Shown here one piece after another: positions 51,677 to 61,043 of a stretch of DNA of 64,000 nt (within the stretch, counting starts at the first letter, position 1; every line of letters starts with the position of its first letter). Under the pieces are notes generated by a model, which was not told the origin of the DNA, did not search any database, and saw only the letters and a list, made by a program, of their open reading frames with translations. The DNA is from Kineococcus xinjiangensis (GTDB lineage Bacteria; Actinomycetota; Actinomycetes; Actinomycetales; Kineococcaceae), in the NCBI RefSeq assembly GCF_002934625.1, contig NZ_PTJD01000001.1, forward strand, positions 124,001 through 188,000, read 5' to 3'. The position numbers and the translations under genes were made by a program.

Positions 51677-52564
51677 GTGCCCGAGGGTGACACCGTCTGG
51701 CGCACCGCCCGCCGCCTGCACCAAGCGCTCGCGGGGCGGGAGCTGACGGGCTGCGACCTGCGCTGGCCGTCGCTGGCCGCCTCCGACCTGACCGGCTGGC
51801 ACGTCGGGGAGGTGGTCAGCGCGGGCAAGCACCTCCTGATGCGGGCCTCGCCCCCCGCCGGTTCCCCCGAGCCGCCGCTGACCCTGCACAGCCACCTGCG
51901 CATGGAGGGGTCGTGGCACGTGCACCGCACCGGCCAGCCGTGGGCCACGCGCCGCGCCGAGCACGGCGTGCGGGCGGTCCTCACCACGGCGGAGTGGACG
52001 GCCGTCGGGCACCTGCTGGGGATGCTGGACCTCGTGCCCTCGGCGGAGGAGGACCGCCTCGTCGGGCACCTCGGCCCGGATCTGCTCGGCCCCGGCTGGG
52101 ACGCCGAGGAGGCGCTGCGCAGGCTGCTGGCGGAGCCGGACCGCGAGGTCGGCCAGGCGCTGCTCGACCAGCGGGTCCTCGCCGGTGTCGGCACGCTCTA
52201 CATGGCCGAGGCGCTGTTCCTCGCCAAGACCACGCCGTGGACGCTCGTGCGGGACCTGACCGACCCGGCCGCGCTCATCGCCCTGCTGCACCGCCTGCTC
52301 GACGTCAACAAGGACCGGGCCGCGCAGGTCACCACCGGGGACCTGCGCCCCGGGCGCCAGCACTGGGTGCACCCGCGCTCGGGCAAGCCGTGCCTGCGCT
52401 GCCGCGGCACCATCCGGGTCGCGCGGCTCGGGGAGCCGCCGCAGGACCGGGTGGCCTTCTACTGCCCCGGCTGCCAGCGCGGACCCGCCCCCACCGACGA
52501 CGGGCGACGCCAGACGCCGCTGGGGCACGCGCGGCCGCGGGCGTCCGGGCCGCGCTACCGCTGA
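51677..52564 (+). CDS. nei2: Fpg/Nei-family DNA glycosylase (Nei2)
   Basis: Base-excision repair glycosylase/AP lyase removing oxidised pyrimidines. The N-terminal proline nucleophile and glutamate are in MPEGDTVWRTARRL. The helix-two-turn-helix region (LLDQRVLAGVGTLYMAEALF) precedes a four-Cys zinc finger (CLRCRGTIRV and FYCPGCQ, near residues 235-265). The 295-residue size is normal, with a hydrophilic C-terminal tail. It is 75 bases downstream of lhr and starts at GTG. A repeat-rich spacer follows. Confidence 0.93.
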   Translation: MPEGDTVWRTARRLHQALAGRELTGCDLRWPSLAASDLTGWHVGEVVSAGKHLLMRASPPAGSPEPPLTLHSHLRMEGSWHVHRTGQPWATRRAEHGVRAVLTTAEWTAVGHLLGMLDLVPSAEEDRLVGHLGPDLLGPGWDAEEALRRLLAEPDREVGQALLDQRVLAGVGTLYMAEALFLAKTTPWTLVRDLTDPAALIALLHRLLDVNKDRAAQVTTGDLRPGRQHWVHPRSGKPCLRCRGTIRVARLGEPPQDRVAFYCPGCQRGPAPTDDGRRQTPLGHARPRASGPRYR

Positions 52565-52567
52565 GCG

Positions 52568-52584
52568 GATCGGCAGCGCCGATC
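52568..52584 (+). terminator. Hairpin just after nei2
   Basis: GATCGGC-AGC-GCCGATC is a perfect 7-bp stem with a three-base loop, starting four bases after the nei2 stop. It overlaps the first unit of the tandem repeat. Confidence 0.6.
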
Positions 52585-52655
52585 AGGCAGCGCCGCTGAG
52601 GCAGCGCCGGTCAGGAAGCACCGCTGAGGCAGCGCCGGTCAAACAGCCCCGGTCA
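52572..52655. repeat. Six-copy 14-bp tandem repeat between nei2 and clgR
   Basis: Units begin at 52572, 52586, 52600, 52614, 52628 and 52642, with consensus GGCAGCGCCGGTCA. The last three bases alternate TCA and TGA in the first five units. The final unit runs into the clgR stop codon (TCA at 52653-52655 on the plus strand). It fills nearly the whole gap of these convergent genes. Confidence 0.9.
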
Positions 52656-53171
52656 GGCGACGGAGACCAGGCGACGACGGCGGCGGCACTCCAGGGCCCG
52701 GCTGAGCTCGTGGGGGTCCAGCTCGGGCAGGACCTCCACGAGGGCGTCCAGCACGTCCGCAGGCAGCCCCGCGGGCATCAGCTCCGCGACCAGCTCGTCC
52801 GGCAGCACGTCCGGCACCACGCCGGAGACGTCGTCCGACGCCCCGCCGGACGCCACGACCGCGGGGTCGGCGACCGCCGCAGCGGCCTCGGACGTCACCG
52901 GCACCACGCCCTCGGCCGCGTAGGGAGCGCGGGCGCTCTCCGCGTCGGCGACGCGCTGGGTGACCTCGTGCAGCACCAGCGAGAGCGGCAGGTCCAGGGC
53001 GGAGCAGATCGACGCCAGCAGCTCGCTGGAGGCTTCCTTCTGGCCGCGCTCGACCTCGCTCAGGTAGCCCAGGGACACCCGCGCGGTGGACGAGACCTCG
53101 CGCAGGGTGCGGCCCTGACGCCGGCGCTGGTCGCGCAGCACGTCACCGATCTCGCGTCGCAGGACGACCAT
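52653..53171 (-). CDS. clgR: ClgR-like XRE-family regulator of Clp proteases
   Basis: In mycobacteria, corynebacteria and streptomycetes ClgR activates clpP/clpC and other proteostasis genes. The 172-residue protein has the HTH at residues 5-75 ([39 protein letters not shown]), which is the ClgR signature. It is followed by a long Ala/Val/Asp-rich linker and a C-terminal acidic helix region ending [13 protein letters not shown] 53171 is supported by homology; GGGGGG lies upstream. It is the last gene of the ftsK-rimO-pgsA-cinA series, as in M. tuberculosis. Confidence 0.9.
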   Translation of the reverse strand: MVVLRREIGDVLRDQRRRQGRTLREVSSTARVSLGYLSEVERGQKEASSELLASICSALDLPLSLVLHEVTQRVADAESARAPYAAEGVVPVTSEAAAAVADPAVVASGGASDDVSGVVPDVLPDELVAELMPAGLPADVLDALVEVLPELDPHELSRALECRRRRRLVSVA

Positions 53172-53328
53172 CCGGTGCCCCCCTTCCCCTGCCCGCGCCG
53201 GCGGCCGCTGCACGGCCGCTGTTGAGCGCTCCCCCACTGCCGCTCGGTGGCTGCTTGTGACGGGGTGACTACCGTACATCGAGGAGAGCGTGAGGGTCGG
53301 GGTGGAACGAGGGCTGAGCACAACTGGC

Positions 53329-53853
53329 TCAACTCCCCGGGGCGGGCGCCTGTTCCGCCGGGGCCCGCTCCACGGCCACCGCCAGCAGCGCCAGCGCCGC
53401 CGCAACGGCCCCCGAACGCACGGCCGCCCGGTCCCCCGCGAGGTCGCAGTGGCGCACCAGCCCGGCGGGGCCGAGCCAGTCCGCCGCCACCGCCACGAAC
53501 ACCGTCCCCGGCGCCTGCCCGTCCTGCGGGTCGGGGCCCGCCACGCCCGTGGTCGAGACGCCGACGGCCGCGCCGAGCAGCGTCCGCACCCCGGCGCACA
53601 TGCCCGCCGCGACGTCCGCGTCCACCGCGCCGCGCTCCGCCAGCAGGTCCTCCCGAACCCCGAGCACCTGCGCCTTCAGGTCCGTCGCGTAGGCCACGAC
53701 GGCGCCGCGCAGGACCCGCGAGGCGCCGGGGACGTCCACGAGCGCCGAGGACAGGGCACCCCCGGTCAGGGACTCCGCCACGGCGACGGTCAGCCCACGG
53801 CGCGCGCAGGCCTCCACCACGGCTGCCGCCGCCGGGGCCCCCGTCCCGCTCAC
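53329..53853 (-). CDS. cinA: CinA C-terminal domain protein (NMN amidohydrolase-like)
   Basis: A 174-residue protein consisting only of the CinA/PncC domain, which hydrolyses nicotinamide mononucleotide to nicotinate mononucleotide in characterised members. The catalytic region [17 protein letters not shown] and the segment [25 protein letters not shown] are conserved. It begins four bases after the pgsA stop, so co-expression is likely. The N-terminal molybdopterin-binding domain of full CinA is absent, as is usual in this gene context. Confidence 0.92.
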   Translation of the reverse strand: MSGTGAPAAAAVVEACARRGLTVAVAESLTGGALSSALVDVPGASRVLRGAVVAYATDLKAQVLGVREDLLAERGAVDADVAAGMCAGVRTLLGAAVGVSTTGVAGPDPQDGQAPGTVFVAVAADWLGPAGLVRHCDLAGDRAAVRSGAVAAALALLAVAVERAPAEQAPAPGS

Positions 53854-53857
53854 GGGG

Positions 53858-54460
53858 TCAGCGCGCCGTCGTGCCCGGACGCCACAGGCGGTAGGCGGCG
53901 ACGAAGTACTCCCACGCCGTCACCAGGGTCAGGACCACCGCCGCCAGCATGATCGCCGTCGCGACCGGCTCCAGCACCTGCGGCAGCGGCAGGACGTAGG
54001 CGCCCAGCGCCACCGACTGCACGACCGTCTTGATCTTGCCGCCCTTGCCGGCCGGGATGACGCCGCGCCGGATCACGAGGAAGCGCACGAGCGTCACCAG
54101 GCCCTCGCGGGCCAGGATCAGCCCGGTCGCCCACCAGCTCAGCTCCCCCAGCCAGGACAGCACCACCAGGCCGCCGCCGATGAGCGCCTTGTCGGCGATC
54201 GGGTCGGCCATCTTCCCGAAGTCGGTGACCCGGTTCCACCGCCGCGCCAGGTAGCCGTCGTAGCGGTCCGTGATGATCGCCGCGAGGAAGACCGCGAACG
54301 CCCCCAGGCGCCAGCGGACGTCGTCGCCGCCGTCGTGGGCGAGCAGCCACACGAAGAGCGGCACCGCCACGATCCGCAGCACCGTCAGGGCGTTGGGCAG
54401 GTGGTACCAGTGGGCCGTGCGCCAGTCCCGGGACTGCCGGCGCGCCGCACCGGCGGTCAC
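53858..54460 (-). CDS. pgsA: CDP-diacylglycerol-glycerol-3-phosphate 3-phosphatidyltransferase
   Basis: Membrane enzyme of 200 residues that makes phosphatidylglycerophosphate. The CDP-alcohol phosphatidyltransferase motif D-x2-DG-x2-AR-x8-G-x3-D-x3-D is complete in [12 protein letters not shown] and [11 protein letters not shown]. Five to six helices are predicted. GTG 54460 overlaps the rimO stop by four bases. Confidence 0.95.
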   Translation of the reverse strand: MTAGAARRQSRDWRTAHWYHLPNALTVLRIVAVPLFVWLLAHDGGDDVRWRLGAFAVFLAAIITDRYDGYLARRWNRVTDFGKMADPIADKALIGGGLVVLSWLGELSWWATGLILAREGLVTLVRFLVIRRGVIPAGKGGKIKTVVQSVALGAYVLPLPQVLEPVATAIMLAAVVLTLVTAWEYFVAAYRLWRPGTTAR

Positions 54461-55938
54461 GCGCCACCCCCCGCCACGGACGCGGCGCCGGCGGGGAGCA
54501 GGTCCGCCACCAGGTCCACGCCCTCGGACCCGACGACCTCCGCCGCCAGCAGGTCCCCCACGGCTGCCCGGGCACCGGCGGGCAGCCGCACGCGCGTGGT
54601 GCCGTCGACCTCCGGGCCCTGGTGGTCCGCGCGCCCGAGCGCCGAGCCGTCCTCCTCCAGCGACTCCACGAGCACCTGCAGCCGCTCCCCGAGGCGCTCC
54701 TCCGCCCGCTGGGCGACGAGTTCCTCCACGAGGCGGCCGACGTGCTGGACGCGGGCGGCGACCTCGTGCTCCGGCAGGTGCCCGTCGAGGTGCTCGGCCT
54801 CGGTGCCGTCCTCGTCGGAGTAGCCGAAGACGCCCACCACGTCCAGGCGGGCCTGCTCCAGGAAGGAGCACAGCTCCGCCACGTCGTCCTCCGTCTCCCC
54901 GGGGAAGCCCACGATGACGTTGGAGCGGACCCCCGCCAGCGGAGCGCGGGCGCGGACCTGCTCCAGCAGTCCCAGGAAGGGCTCCGTGCCCCCGAAGCGC
55001 CGCATCCGGCGCAGCACCTGCGGGGCCGAGTGCTGGAACGACAGGTCGAAGTAGGGCACCACGCCGGGGGTGGAGGTGAGGGCCTCCAGCAGCCCGGGAC
55101 GGACCTCCGCCGGCTGCAGGTACGAGACCCGCACCCGCTCGACGCCCGGCGCCGCGGCGACCTGCGGCAGCAGCGCCTCCAGCGCCCGCACGTTGCCGAG
55201 GTCCTTGCCGTAGGAGGTGGTGTTCTCGCTGACCAGGAAGAGCTCCTTCACGCCCTGCTCGCCCAGCCAGTGCGCCTCGGCGAGCACCTCCTCCGCGGGG
55301 CGGGAGAGGAAGGAGCCGCGGAAGGCGGGGATGGCGCAGAACGTGCAGCGCCGGTCGCAGCCGGAGGCGATCTTCAGCGGCGCCCAGGGGCGGCCGTCGA
55401 GGCGACGGCGCACCACGCGCGGCCCGGAGGCCGGGGCGATCCCCTCGGGCAGGTCCGCCACCGCCTCGGCGGGCGGCTGCGCGGCGGGTCGGGTCGAGCG
55501 GCCGCGCTGGCGCTCGGCCGGGGCCAGCGGCAGCAGGGAGCGGCGGTCGCGCGGGACGTGGGAGGCGGGCCGCTCCCCGCGCAGGATCCCGTCGAGGTGG
55601 CCCGCGAGGTCGGAGTAGGAGTCGAACCCGAGCACCGCGTCGGCCTCGGGCAGCTCCTCCGCGAGCTGCGTGCCGTAGCGCTCGGCGAGGCAGCCGACGG
55701 CCACGACCGCCTGGGTGCGGCCGGTCTCCTTGAGGTCAGCGGCCTGCAGGACCGTGTCGATGCTGTCCTTCTTGGCCTGCTCGATGAAGCCGCAGGTGTT
55801 GACGACGGCGACGTCGGCCTCCCCCGCGTCGTCGACGAGGGTCCAGCCGGCGTCGGACAGCCGCCCGGCCAGCTCCTCGGAGTCGACGTCGTTGCGGGCA
55901 CAGCCCAGGGTGATCAGCGCGACGGAGCGGGGAGGCAC
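54457..55938 (-). CDS. rimO: Ribosomal protein S12 methylthiotransferase
   Basis: Radical-SAM enzyme adding a methylthio group to a conserved Asp of S12. With start GTG 55938 the chain is 493 residues. Auxiliary cysteines are 13, 49 and 83 and radical-SAM cysteines 194, 198 and 201 (CDRRCTFC). A TRAM domain ends the protein. A Pro/Arg-rich insertion of about 50 residues (123-175) separates the two halves, longer than in E. coli. The frame is open to a GTG at 56019 just behind the NYN gene, but homology begins at [13 protein letters not shown] 15-bp inverted repeat lies directly upstream of the chosen start. Confidence 0.92.
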   Translation of the reverse strand: MPPRSVALITLGCARNDVDSEELAGRLSDAGWTLVDDAGEADVAVVNTCGFIEQAKKDSIDTVLQAADLKETGRTQAVVAVGCLAERYGTQLAEELPEADAVLGFDSYSDLAGHLDGILRGERPASHVPRDRRSLLPLAPAERQRGRSTRPAAQPPAEAVADLPEGIAPASGPRVVRRRLDGRPWAPLKIASGCDRRCTFCAIPAFRGSFLSRPAEEVLAEAHWLGEQGVKELFLVSENTTSYGKDLGNVRALEALLPQVAAAPGVERVRVSYLQPAEVRPGLLEALTSTPGVVPYFDLSFQHSAPQVLRRMRRFGGTEPFLGLLEQVRARAPLAGVRSNVIVGFPGETEDDVAELCSFLEQARLDVVGVFGYSDEDGTEAEHLDGHLPEHEVAARVQHVGRLVEELVAQRAEERLGERLQVLVESLEEDGSALGRADHQGPEVDGTTRVRLPAGARAAVGDLLAAEVVGSEGVDLVADLLPAGAASVAGGGA

Positions 55939-55945
55939 CTGGTAA

Positions 55946-55986
55946 GGGTACGCATCGCGCGAGCCACCCGTGCGCGATGCGTACCC
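55946..55986 (-). promoter_or_regulatory. 15-bp perfect inverted repeat upstream of rimO
   Basis: GGGTACGCATCGCGC (55946-55960) is exactly complementary to GCGCGATGCGTACCC (55972-55986) around an 11-base loop. It lies 8 bases from the rimO start and 37 bases past the NYN stop. It may be a terminator for the NYN gene, an mRNA processing site, or an operator. Confidence 0.75.
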
Positions 55987-56022
55987 GCGCCTCTCGCGCG
56001 GCGGGACGGCGGCGCCCACGGG

Positions 56023-56847
56023 TCAGGGTTCGGCGCGCGCCGGGAGCGGCCGGGGGGCGGCCGGGCGGCCGTTGAGCCCCGGCTGCGGAACGGCCGCGAC
56101 CGGGGTGACCGGGGTGACCGAGGTGGCCGGGGTGACCGTCACGCCCACCTCGGTCCCGGCCTCGCTGAGGTCGACGTGCGCGGTGACGCTCGCGTGGGTG
56201 GTGATCCCCGTGGGGGCGACCGGCGCCTCCTCCAGCAGCGCGCGCATCGGCCGGGTGGGCCGGAACCAGCCGCCACCGGGCGGCAGCGACGTCAGGCGGG
56301 TGCGGCCCAGCGGCATCTGGAAGGCGCCGGGGACGTCCTCGAGGTCCACGAACTCGATGAGCTCGGACTCCTGGGCGTAGCCGGCCACCTCGGAGAACGA
56401 CAGGACGGTGCAGTGCACGCCGGCGCGGGCCAGGGCCTCGAGCGGCTGGTGGAAGTTGCGCCCGTCACCGCTGGCCACGACGAGGCGGCGCAGCCGGTGC
56501 GTCTCCTGGCGGGTGGCGATGTGCTGGAGCATGTCGGCGTCGACGTCGTCGTCGGCCTGCAGCTTGGGCCGGGCGAAGACCGCGTAGCCGAAGTTGCGCA
56601 GGGCCTCGATCCAGCCGCGCATGGTGACGGCGGAGCTGGGCTGGACGTTGGTGAAGACGCACCCCTCCACCTCGCGATCCCCGGCGCCGGAGAGGAACCA
56701 GCGGGCGATCGCGTCGAAGCGGGGCCGGGAGGCGGGCGAGGGTCGGCTCCCGAGGATGGTGGAGAGGGTCATGTCGATGTTGGGCGCATCCCAGACGAGC
56801 AGGTCGAGCTCAGCTCCGCTGCCGTCCGTGCCCTGCTGCTCCGCCAT
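56023..56847 (-). CDS. NYN-domain (PIN-like) predicted RNase
   Basis: A 274-residue protein with the NYN fold, a metal-dependent nuclease type. The acidic residues are in LLVWDAPNIDMTL, DDDVDADMLQHI, and VVASGDGRNFHQPL. The N-terminal 170 residues form the domain; the rest is a Val/Thr/Pro-rich tail with TPATSVTPVTPVAAV repeats. ATG 56847 is chosen (GTG 56853 is possible). Its place between ftsK and rimO next to rnj suggests an RNA-related role, but the substrate is unknown. Confidence 0.85.
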   Translation of the reverse strand: MAEQQGTDGSGAELDLLVWDAPNIDMTLSTILGSRPSPASRPRFDAIARWFLSGAGDREVEGCVFTNVQPSSAVTMRGWIEALRNFGYAVFARPKLQADDDVDADMLQHIATRQETHRLRRLVVASGDGRNFHQPLEALARAGVHCTVLSFSEVAGYAQESELIEFVDLEDVPGAFQMPLGRTRLTSLPPGGGWFRPTRPMRALLEEAPVAPTGITTHASVTAHVDLSEAGTEVGVTVTPATSVTPVTPVAAVPQPGLNGRPAAPRPLPARAEP

Positions 56848-56994
56848 GCGCACATAGTTGCACCCAGAGTCACCAATTGCGACGCAACGCTCGCACTGTG
56901 TGACACCTCGCGTGTCGCGGAGACACCCTCGCCGCAGTGTTCCCGCTGGTCACAGGCGTGCGAGGGTGGCCGCCACCGCTGCGACGGGTCCGGA

Positions 56995-59667
56995 TCAGGC
57001 GCGGTCGGTCAGGTCCCAGGCGTCCTCGGAGCCCTCGTCGTCCTCGACGACCTCGTCGGCGCGGGAGACGTCCAGCTGCGCCGTCGGCGGGTCCTCGCCG
57101 CGGATCTGCGCCAGGGTGGCCGCCAGGTCCTCCGGCTTCACCAGCACGTCACGCGCCTTGGAGCCCTCGCTGGGGCCGACCACCCCGCGCGACTCCAGCA
57201 GGTCCATCAGCCGGCCGGCCTTCGCGAAGCCGACCCGCAGCTTCCGCTGGAGCATCGACGTGGATCCGAACTGCGTGTTCACGACCAGCTCGGCCGCGGC
57301 CAGCAGCACCTCCAGGTCGTCGCCGATCTCCTCGTCGACCTGCTTCTTCTCCGCCGGCGCGATGACGTCGAGGCGGTACGACGGCTTGAGCTGCTCCTTG
57401 ACGTGGGAGACGACCGCCTCGACCTCCGACTCCGAGACCCAGGCCCCCTGCACGCGCATCGGCTTGCTGGAGCCCATCGGCAGGAAGAGCGCGTCGCCCT
57501 GCCCGATGAGCTTCTCCGCGCCCGGCTGGTCCAGCACGACGCGGGAGTCGGCCAGCGAGGAGGTCGCGAAGGCCAGGCGGCTGGGCACGTTGGCCTTGAT
57601 GAGGCCGGTGACGACGTCCACGCTCGGGCGCTGGGTGGCCAGCACCAGGTGGATGCCGGCGGCGCGGGCCAGCTGCGTGATGCGCTGGATCGAGGCCTCC
57701 ACGTCGCGGGGGGCGACCATCATCAGGTCGGCGAGCTCGTCGACGATCACGAGCAGGTACGGGTACGGCTGCAGCACCCGCTGGCTGCCCGGCGGGACGC
57801 TCACGTTGCCGGCGCGCACCTCGCGGTTGAAGTCGTCGATGTGCTTGAACCCGAACGCGGCGAGGTCGTTGTAACGGGTGTCCATCTCCTTCACCACCCA
57901 CTCCAGGGCCTCCGCGGCCTTCTTGGGGCTGGTGATGATGGGCGTGATCAGGTGCGGGATGCCCTCGTAGATCGTCAGCTCGACCCGCTTGGGGTCCACC
58001 AGCACCATCCGCACCTCCTCGGGCGTGGCCCGCATCAGGATGGAGGTGATCATGGAGTTGATGAAGCTCGACTTGCCCGCGCCGGTGGCCCCCGCCACGA
58101 GCAGGTGGGGCATCTTCGCCAGGTTCGCGACGACGAAGCCGCCCTCGACGTCCTTGCCGACACCCATGACCATCGGGTGCTCGTTCTTGCGCGCCACGCC
58201 GCTGCGCAGCACGTCGCCCAGGGAGACGGTCTCCCGGTCGGTGTTCGGGATCTCGATGCCGATCGCGGACTTGCCGGGGATCGGGGACAGGATCCGGACG
58301 TCGGCGCTGGCCACGGCGTAGGCGATGTTCTTCGACAGCGCCGTGACCCGCTCGACCTTGATGCCGGGACCCAGCTCCACCTCGTAGCGCGTCACCGTCG
58401 GCCCGCGCATGAAGCCGGTGACCTTCGCGTCGATCTCGAACTGGGTCAGCACCGTCGTCAGGGCCTCCACGACCCGGTCGTTGGCGGCGCTGCGGGTCTT
58501 GTGCGGCGTGCCCGGCGTGAGCACCTCGTCGGAGGGCAGCGTGTAGGGCACGTCCCCGGCCAGGGCGAGCTGCTCGACGCGGATGGGCAGCGGCTCGGAC
58601 GGAGGGTCGGGGTCCTTGGGGGCGGCCGCGGGCACCCGGGCGGCGGGCACGGGCGCCGCAGCGGCCCCCGCGACCTCCGCCTCGTCGGCGGGCGCCTCGT
58701 CCGCGGCCTGGGCCTTCGGGCGCGGCCGGCCCCGCTCCCGCCCCGTCGCCACGGCCTGCTCGAACGCCTCGTCGCCGGGGCGAGCCTCGTCCGCCTCGGC
58801 CTCCGGTGCCCGCCGGCGCTTGCGGGCCCGGGCGAGCGCGGCCGCAGCGGCGTCCCTGGCGCCGCCGTCCGCCTCGTCCTCGCCGCTGTGCCCCGAGTGG
58901 TGCGTCAGCCACTCGTAGAGCTCCCGCAGGCGGCGGGGGATCGCGTGGACGGGGGTCGCGGTGAGCACGAGGACGCCGAAGAAGGCGAGCAGCGACAGCA
59001 GCGGCACCGTCACCCAGGCGGTGAGGGCGCTGGTCAGCGGCGTCGCGGCGAGGAAGCCGAGCATGCCGCCCGCCCCGCCCACCCACGGGTCGTCGGGCTC
59101 GGTCGGGCTCGGCGACCCCGAGCCCAGGTGCACCAGGCCGCACGCCGCCAGCACGAGGGCGCCGCTGCCGATGACGGCGCGGGCGGTCGTGCGGGTGCGG
59201 TCGGGGTGGCGCAGCAGGTGCACCGCCAGCCCGAGCAGGACCAGGGGCAGCGCGAGGGCCACCTTGCCGAACGTGCCGGCGGCGACGACGTGGATGACCT
59301 GGCCGGCCGCGCCGCGCAGCCCCCACCACTCCCGCGCGGCCACCACGAGGGCCAGGGCGAGCAGCAGCAGCCCCACCCCGTCGCGGCGGTGCGCGGGGTC
59401 GAGCTCGCGGGCACCGTCCCCGATCCGGCGCGCGGCCCCGCCGACCAGGTGGGCCACGCCCATGTAGCAGGAGGTGACGGCCCGCACGGGCCAGGAGGGG
59501 CCGCTGGGCCGGGCGGCGCGCACGGGTCCCCGGGTCGGGGCCGGCCCGCGGGCCGGGGTGCGCGCGGCCGGGCGACCGCCCTTGCCTGCTCCCGCCCGGC
59601 TCCCGCCCCCCTTCGCGGGGGTCCTGCCCCGCTCGGACGTGGTGCGGGAGCTCGTCCGAGTGGCCAT
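56995..59667 (-). CDS. ftsK: DNA translocase FtsK
   Basis: Chromosome segregation and division translocase of 890 residues. Residues 1-60 are a basic disordered leader and 95-240 hold about four membrane helices. An acidic/Ala linker runs to 360, then the alpha-beta motor with Walker A GATGAGKSS (526-534), DELADLMM as Walker B region and a C-terminal gamma winged helix (GSTSMLQRKLRVGFAKAGRLMDLLE), which reads the KOPS polarity sites. ATG 59667 is chosen because the Ser/Arg-rich MATRTSS start is typical. The linker is short, as in other actinobacteria. Confidence 0.96.
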   Translation of the reverse strand: MATRTSSRTTSERGRTPAKGGGSRAGAGKGGRPAARTPARGPAPTRGPVRAARPSGPSWPVRAVTSCYMGVAHLVGGAARRIGDGARELDPAHRRDGVGLLLLALALVVAAREWWGLRGAAGQVIHVVAAGTFGKVALALPLVLLGLAVHLLRHPDRTRTTARAVIGSGALVLAACGLVHLGSGSPSPTEPDDPWVGGAGGMLGFLAATPLTSALTAWVTVPLLSLLAFFGVLVLTATPVHAIPRRLRELYEWLTHHSGHSGEDEADGGARDAAAAALARARKRRRAPEAEADEARPGDEAFEQAVATGRERGRPRPKAQAADEAPADEAEVAGAAAAPVPAARVPAAAPKDPDPPSEPLPIRVEQLALAGDVPYTLPSDEVLTPGTPHKTRSAANDRVVEALTTVLTQFEIDAKVTGFMRGPTVTRYEVELGPGIKVERVTALSKNIAYAVASADVRILSPIPGKSAIGIEIPNTDRETVSLGDVLRSGVARKNEHPMVMGVGKDVEGGFVVANLAKMPHLLVAGATGAGKSSFINSMITSILMRATPEEVRMVLVDPKRVELTIYEGIPHLITPIITSPKKAAEALEWVVKEMDTRYNDLAAFGFKHIDDFNREVRAGNVSVPPGSQRVLQPYPYLLVIVDELADLMMVAPRDVEASIQRITQLARAAGIHLVLATQRPSVDVVTGLIKANVPSRLAFATSSLADSRVVLDQPGAEKLIGQGDALFLPMGSSKPMRVQGAWVSESEVEAVVSHVKEQLKPSYRLDVIAPAEKKQVDEEIGDDLEVLLAAAELVVNTQFGSTSMLQRKLRVGFAKAGRLMDLLESRGVVGPSEGSKARDVLVKPEDLAATLAQIRGEDPPTAQLDVSRADEVVEDDEGSEDAWDLTDRA

Positions 59668-59840
59668 GGGCACACCGTACCCGGGCGCACCCCGCCCGCC
59701 CGGCTGCTGCGCCCGCGGCGCGTCCCGCCCCACCCGCCCCGCCGGCCCCGCCGGCCCCGGCGCTCCCACCACCGCCGGCGTCCCGCGCCACCCGGGGGCC
59801 CGTGGCGCCCGGCGCGCGGCCGGGGCAGCAGACTGCGGGC

Positions 59841-61043
59841 ATGACGGCGAACGCTGCGGCGGCCGGGCGGCTCGCCGGTGTGGACCTGGCGAGGGCGCTG
59901 GCGATCGTGGGCATGATGACCGCGCACATCGTGACCGCCTCGACGCCCGGCCTGCCCGGCCTGGCCTACGAGCTCTCCTCCGGCCGCGCCTCCGCGCTCT
60001 TCGGGGTGCTCGCCGGGGTCTCGCTGGGGCTGCTGACGCGGCGGGAGCTGCGGCTGCCCCCGGGGCCCGCCGCCCGCAGGGAGCGCGCCGCCGCGGCACT
60101 CGGGGTGCTGGTGCGCGCGCTGCTCATCACCCTGCTGGGGCTGTGGCTCGTGGGCCGGCAGTCGGTGGTCGCTGTGATCCTGCCCTACTACGGCCTCGCG
60201 TTCCTGCTGCTGCTGCCGGTGCTGTGGTGGCCGCTGCGCCGCCTCGCGGTGCTGGCCGGGGCGTGGCTGCTGCTGGCCCCCGTCGCCGGTCACGCCCTGC
60301 GACGGGACCTGCCCATGGGGCCGGGGCCCCAGCCCGGGCTGGCGGCGCTGGCGGAGCCGGTGGACCTGCTGACCACACTGCTCCTCACCGGGTACTACCC
60401 GGTGATCGTGTGGGCGGGCTACCTGCTGCTCGGCCTGGCCGTCTCCCGCCTCGACCTGCGCTCCGGGCGGATCGCGCTCGGCATGGCCGGGGCGGGTGCG
60501 GTCCTGGCGGCGGGCGCCGACCTCGCCGGCCGCCTGCTGCTCGGCCCCGCGGGCGGGGCCGCCGAACTGGTCGCCGCGGACAGCCGGGCCGCGGCGCTGC
60601 TCGCCCAGCCGCACGGCTTCTACGGCACCACGCCGGCCACCTCGTGGTGGTGGCTGGCCGTGGGCGCCCCCCACTCGGGCACCCCGGTGGACGCGGTCGG
60701 CACCGCGGGCGCGGCGCTGCTGCTGCTGGCGGCCGCCCTCGCGCTGCCGGCGGCGGTGACGCGGTGGCTGGTGCCCCTGACGGCGGTGGGCAGCATGCCG
60801 CTGACCGTCTACACGGCCCACGTCCTGGCCATCGGCCTGCTGTACGTGCAGGCGGCCTGGCTGCTGGGGCTGCACCTGCTGGTGGCGCTCCTGCTGGCCA
60901 CCGCCTGGCGGATGGCTCTGGGGCGCGGGCCGCTGGAGGAGGTCGTGGGCGCTGCCGCCCGGGGTGCGGGCGCCCTGCTGCGGCGGGGGTGGGCCGGACC
61001 CGGACAGCCCGGCCCTCCCCCGCACGCTCCGCTCAGGCGGTGA
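59841..61043 (+). CDS. DUF418/HGSNAT-like multi-helix membrane protein
   Basis: A 400-residue membrane protein with about ten helices, of the heparan-alpha-glucosaminide acetyltransferase-like (DUF1624/DUF418) group. It has LAGVDLARALAIVGMMTAHIVT near the start, with the membrane His of the family, and VGSMPLTVYTAHVL near the end. The group is thought to acylate cell-surface glycans, but no member in this subfamily is characterised. It is divergent from ftsK and its end overlaps convergent rnj by 11 bases. Confidence 0.8.
   Translation: MTANAAAAGRLAGVDLARALAIVGMMTAHIVTASTPGLPGLAYELSSGRASALFGVLAGVSLGLLTRRELRLPPGPAARRERAAAALGVLVRALLITLLGLWLVGRQSVVAVILPYYGLAFLLLLPVLWWPLRRLAVLAGAWLLLAPVAGHALRRDLPMGPGPQPGLAALAEPVDLLTTLLLTGYYPVIVWAGYLLLGLAVSRLDLRSGRIALGMAGAGAVLAAGADLAGRLLLGPAGGAAELVAADSRAAALLAQPHGFYGTTPATSWWWLAVGAPHSGTPVDAVGTAGAALLLLAAALALPAAVTRWLVPLTAVGSMPLTVYTAHVLAIGLLYVQAAWLLGLHLLVALLLATAWRMALGRGPLEEVVGAAARGAGALLRRGWAGPGQPGPPPHAPLRR

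Noticed and set aside
46577-52528. Very long open frame (almost 2000 codons) antisense to lhr and nei2
   Set aside because: It mirrors the codon structure of lhr, is rich in Arg/Gly/Ala without any motif, and lhr itself has complete helicase motifs. High GC content makes stop codons rare in the shadow frame.
52572-52655. Short regular repeats as a CRISPR array
   Set aside because: Units are contiguous 14-mers without spacers and no cas gene is near.
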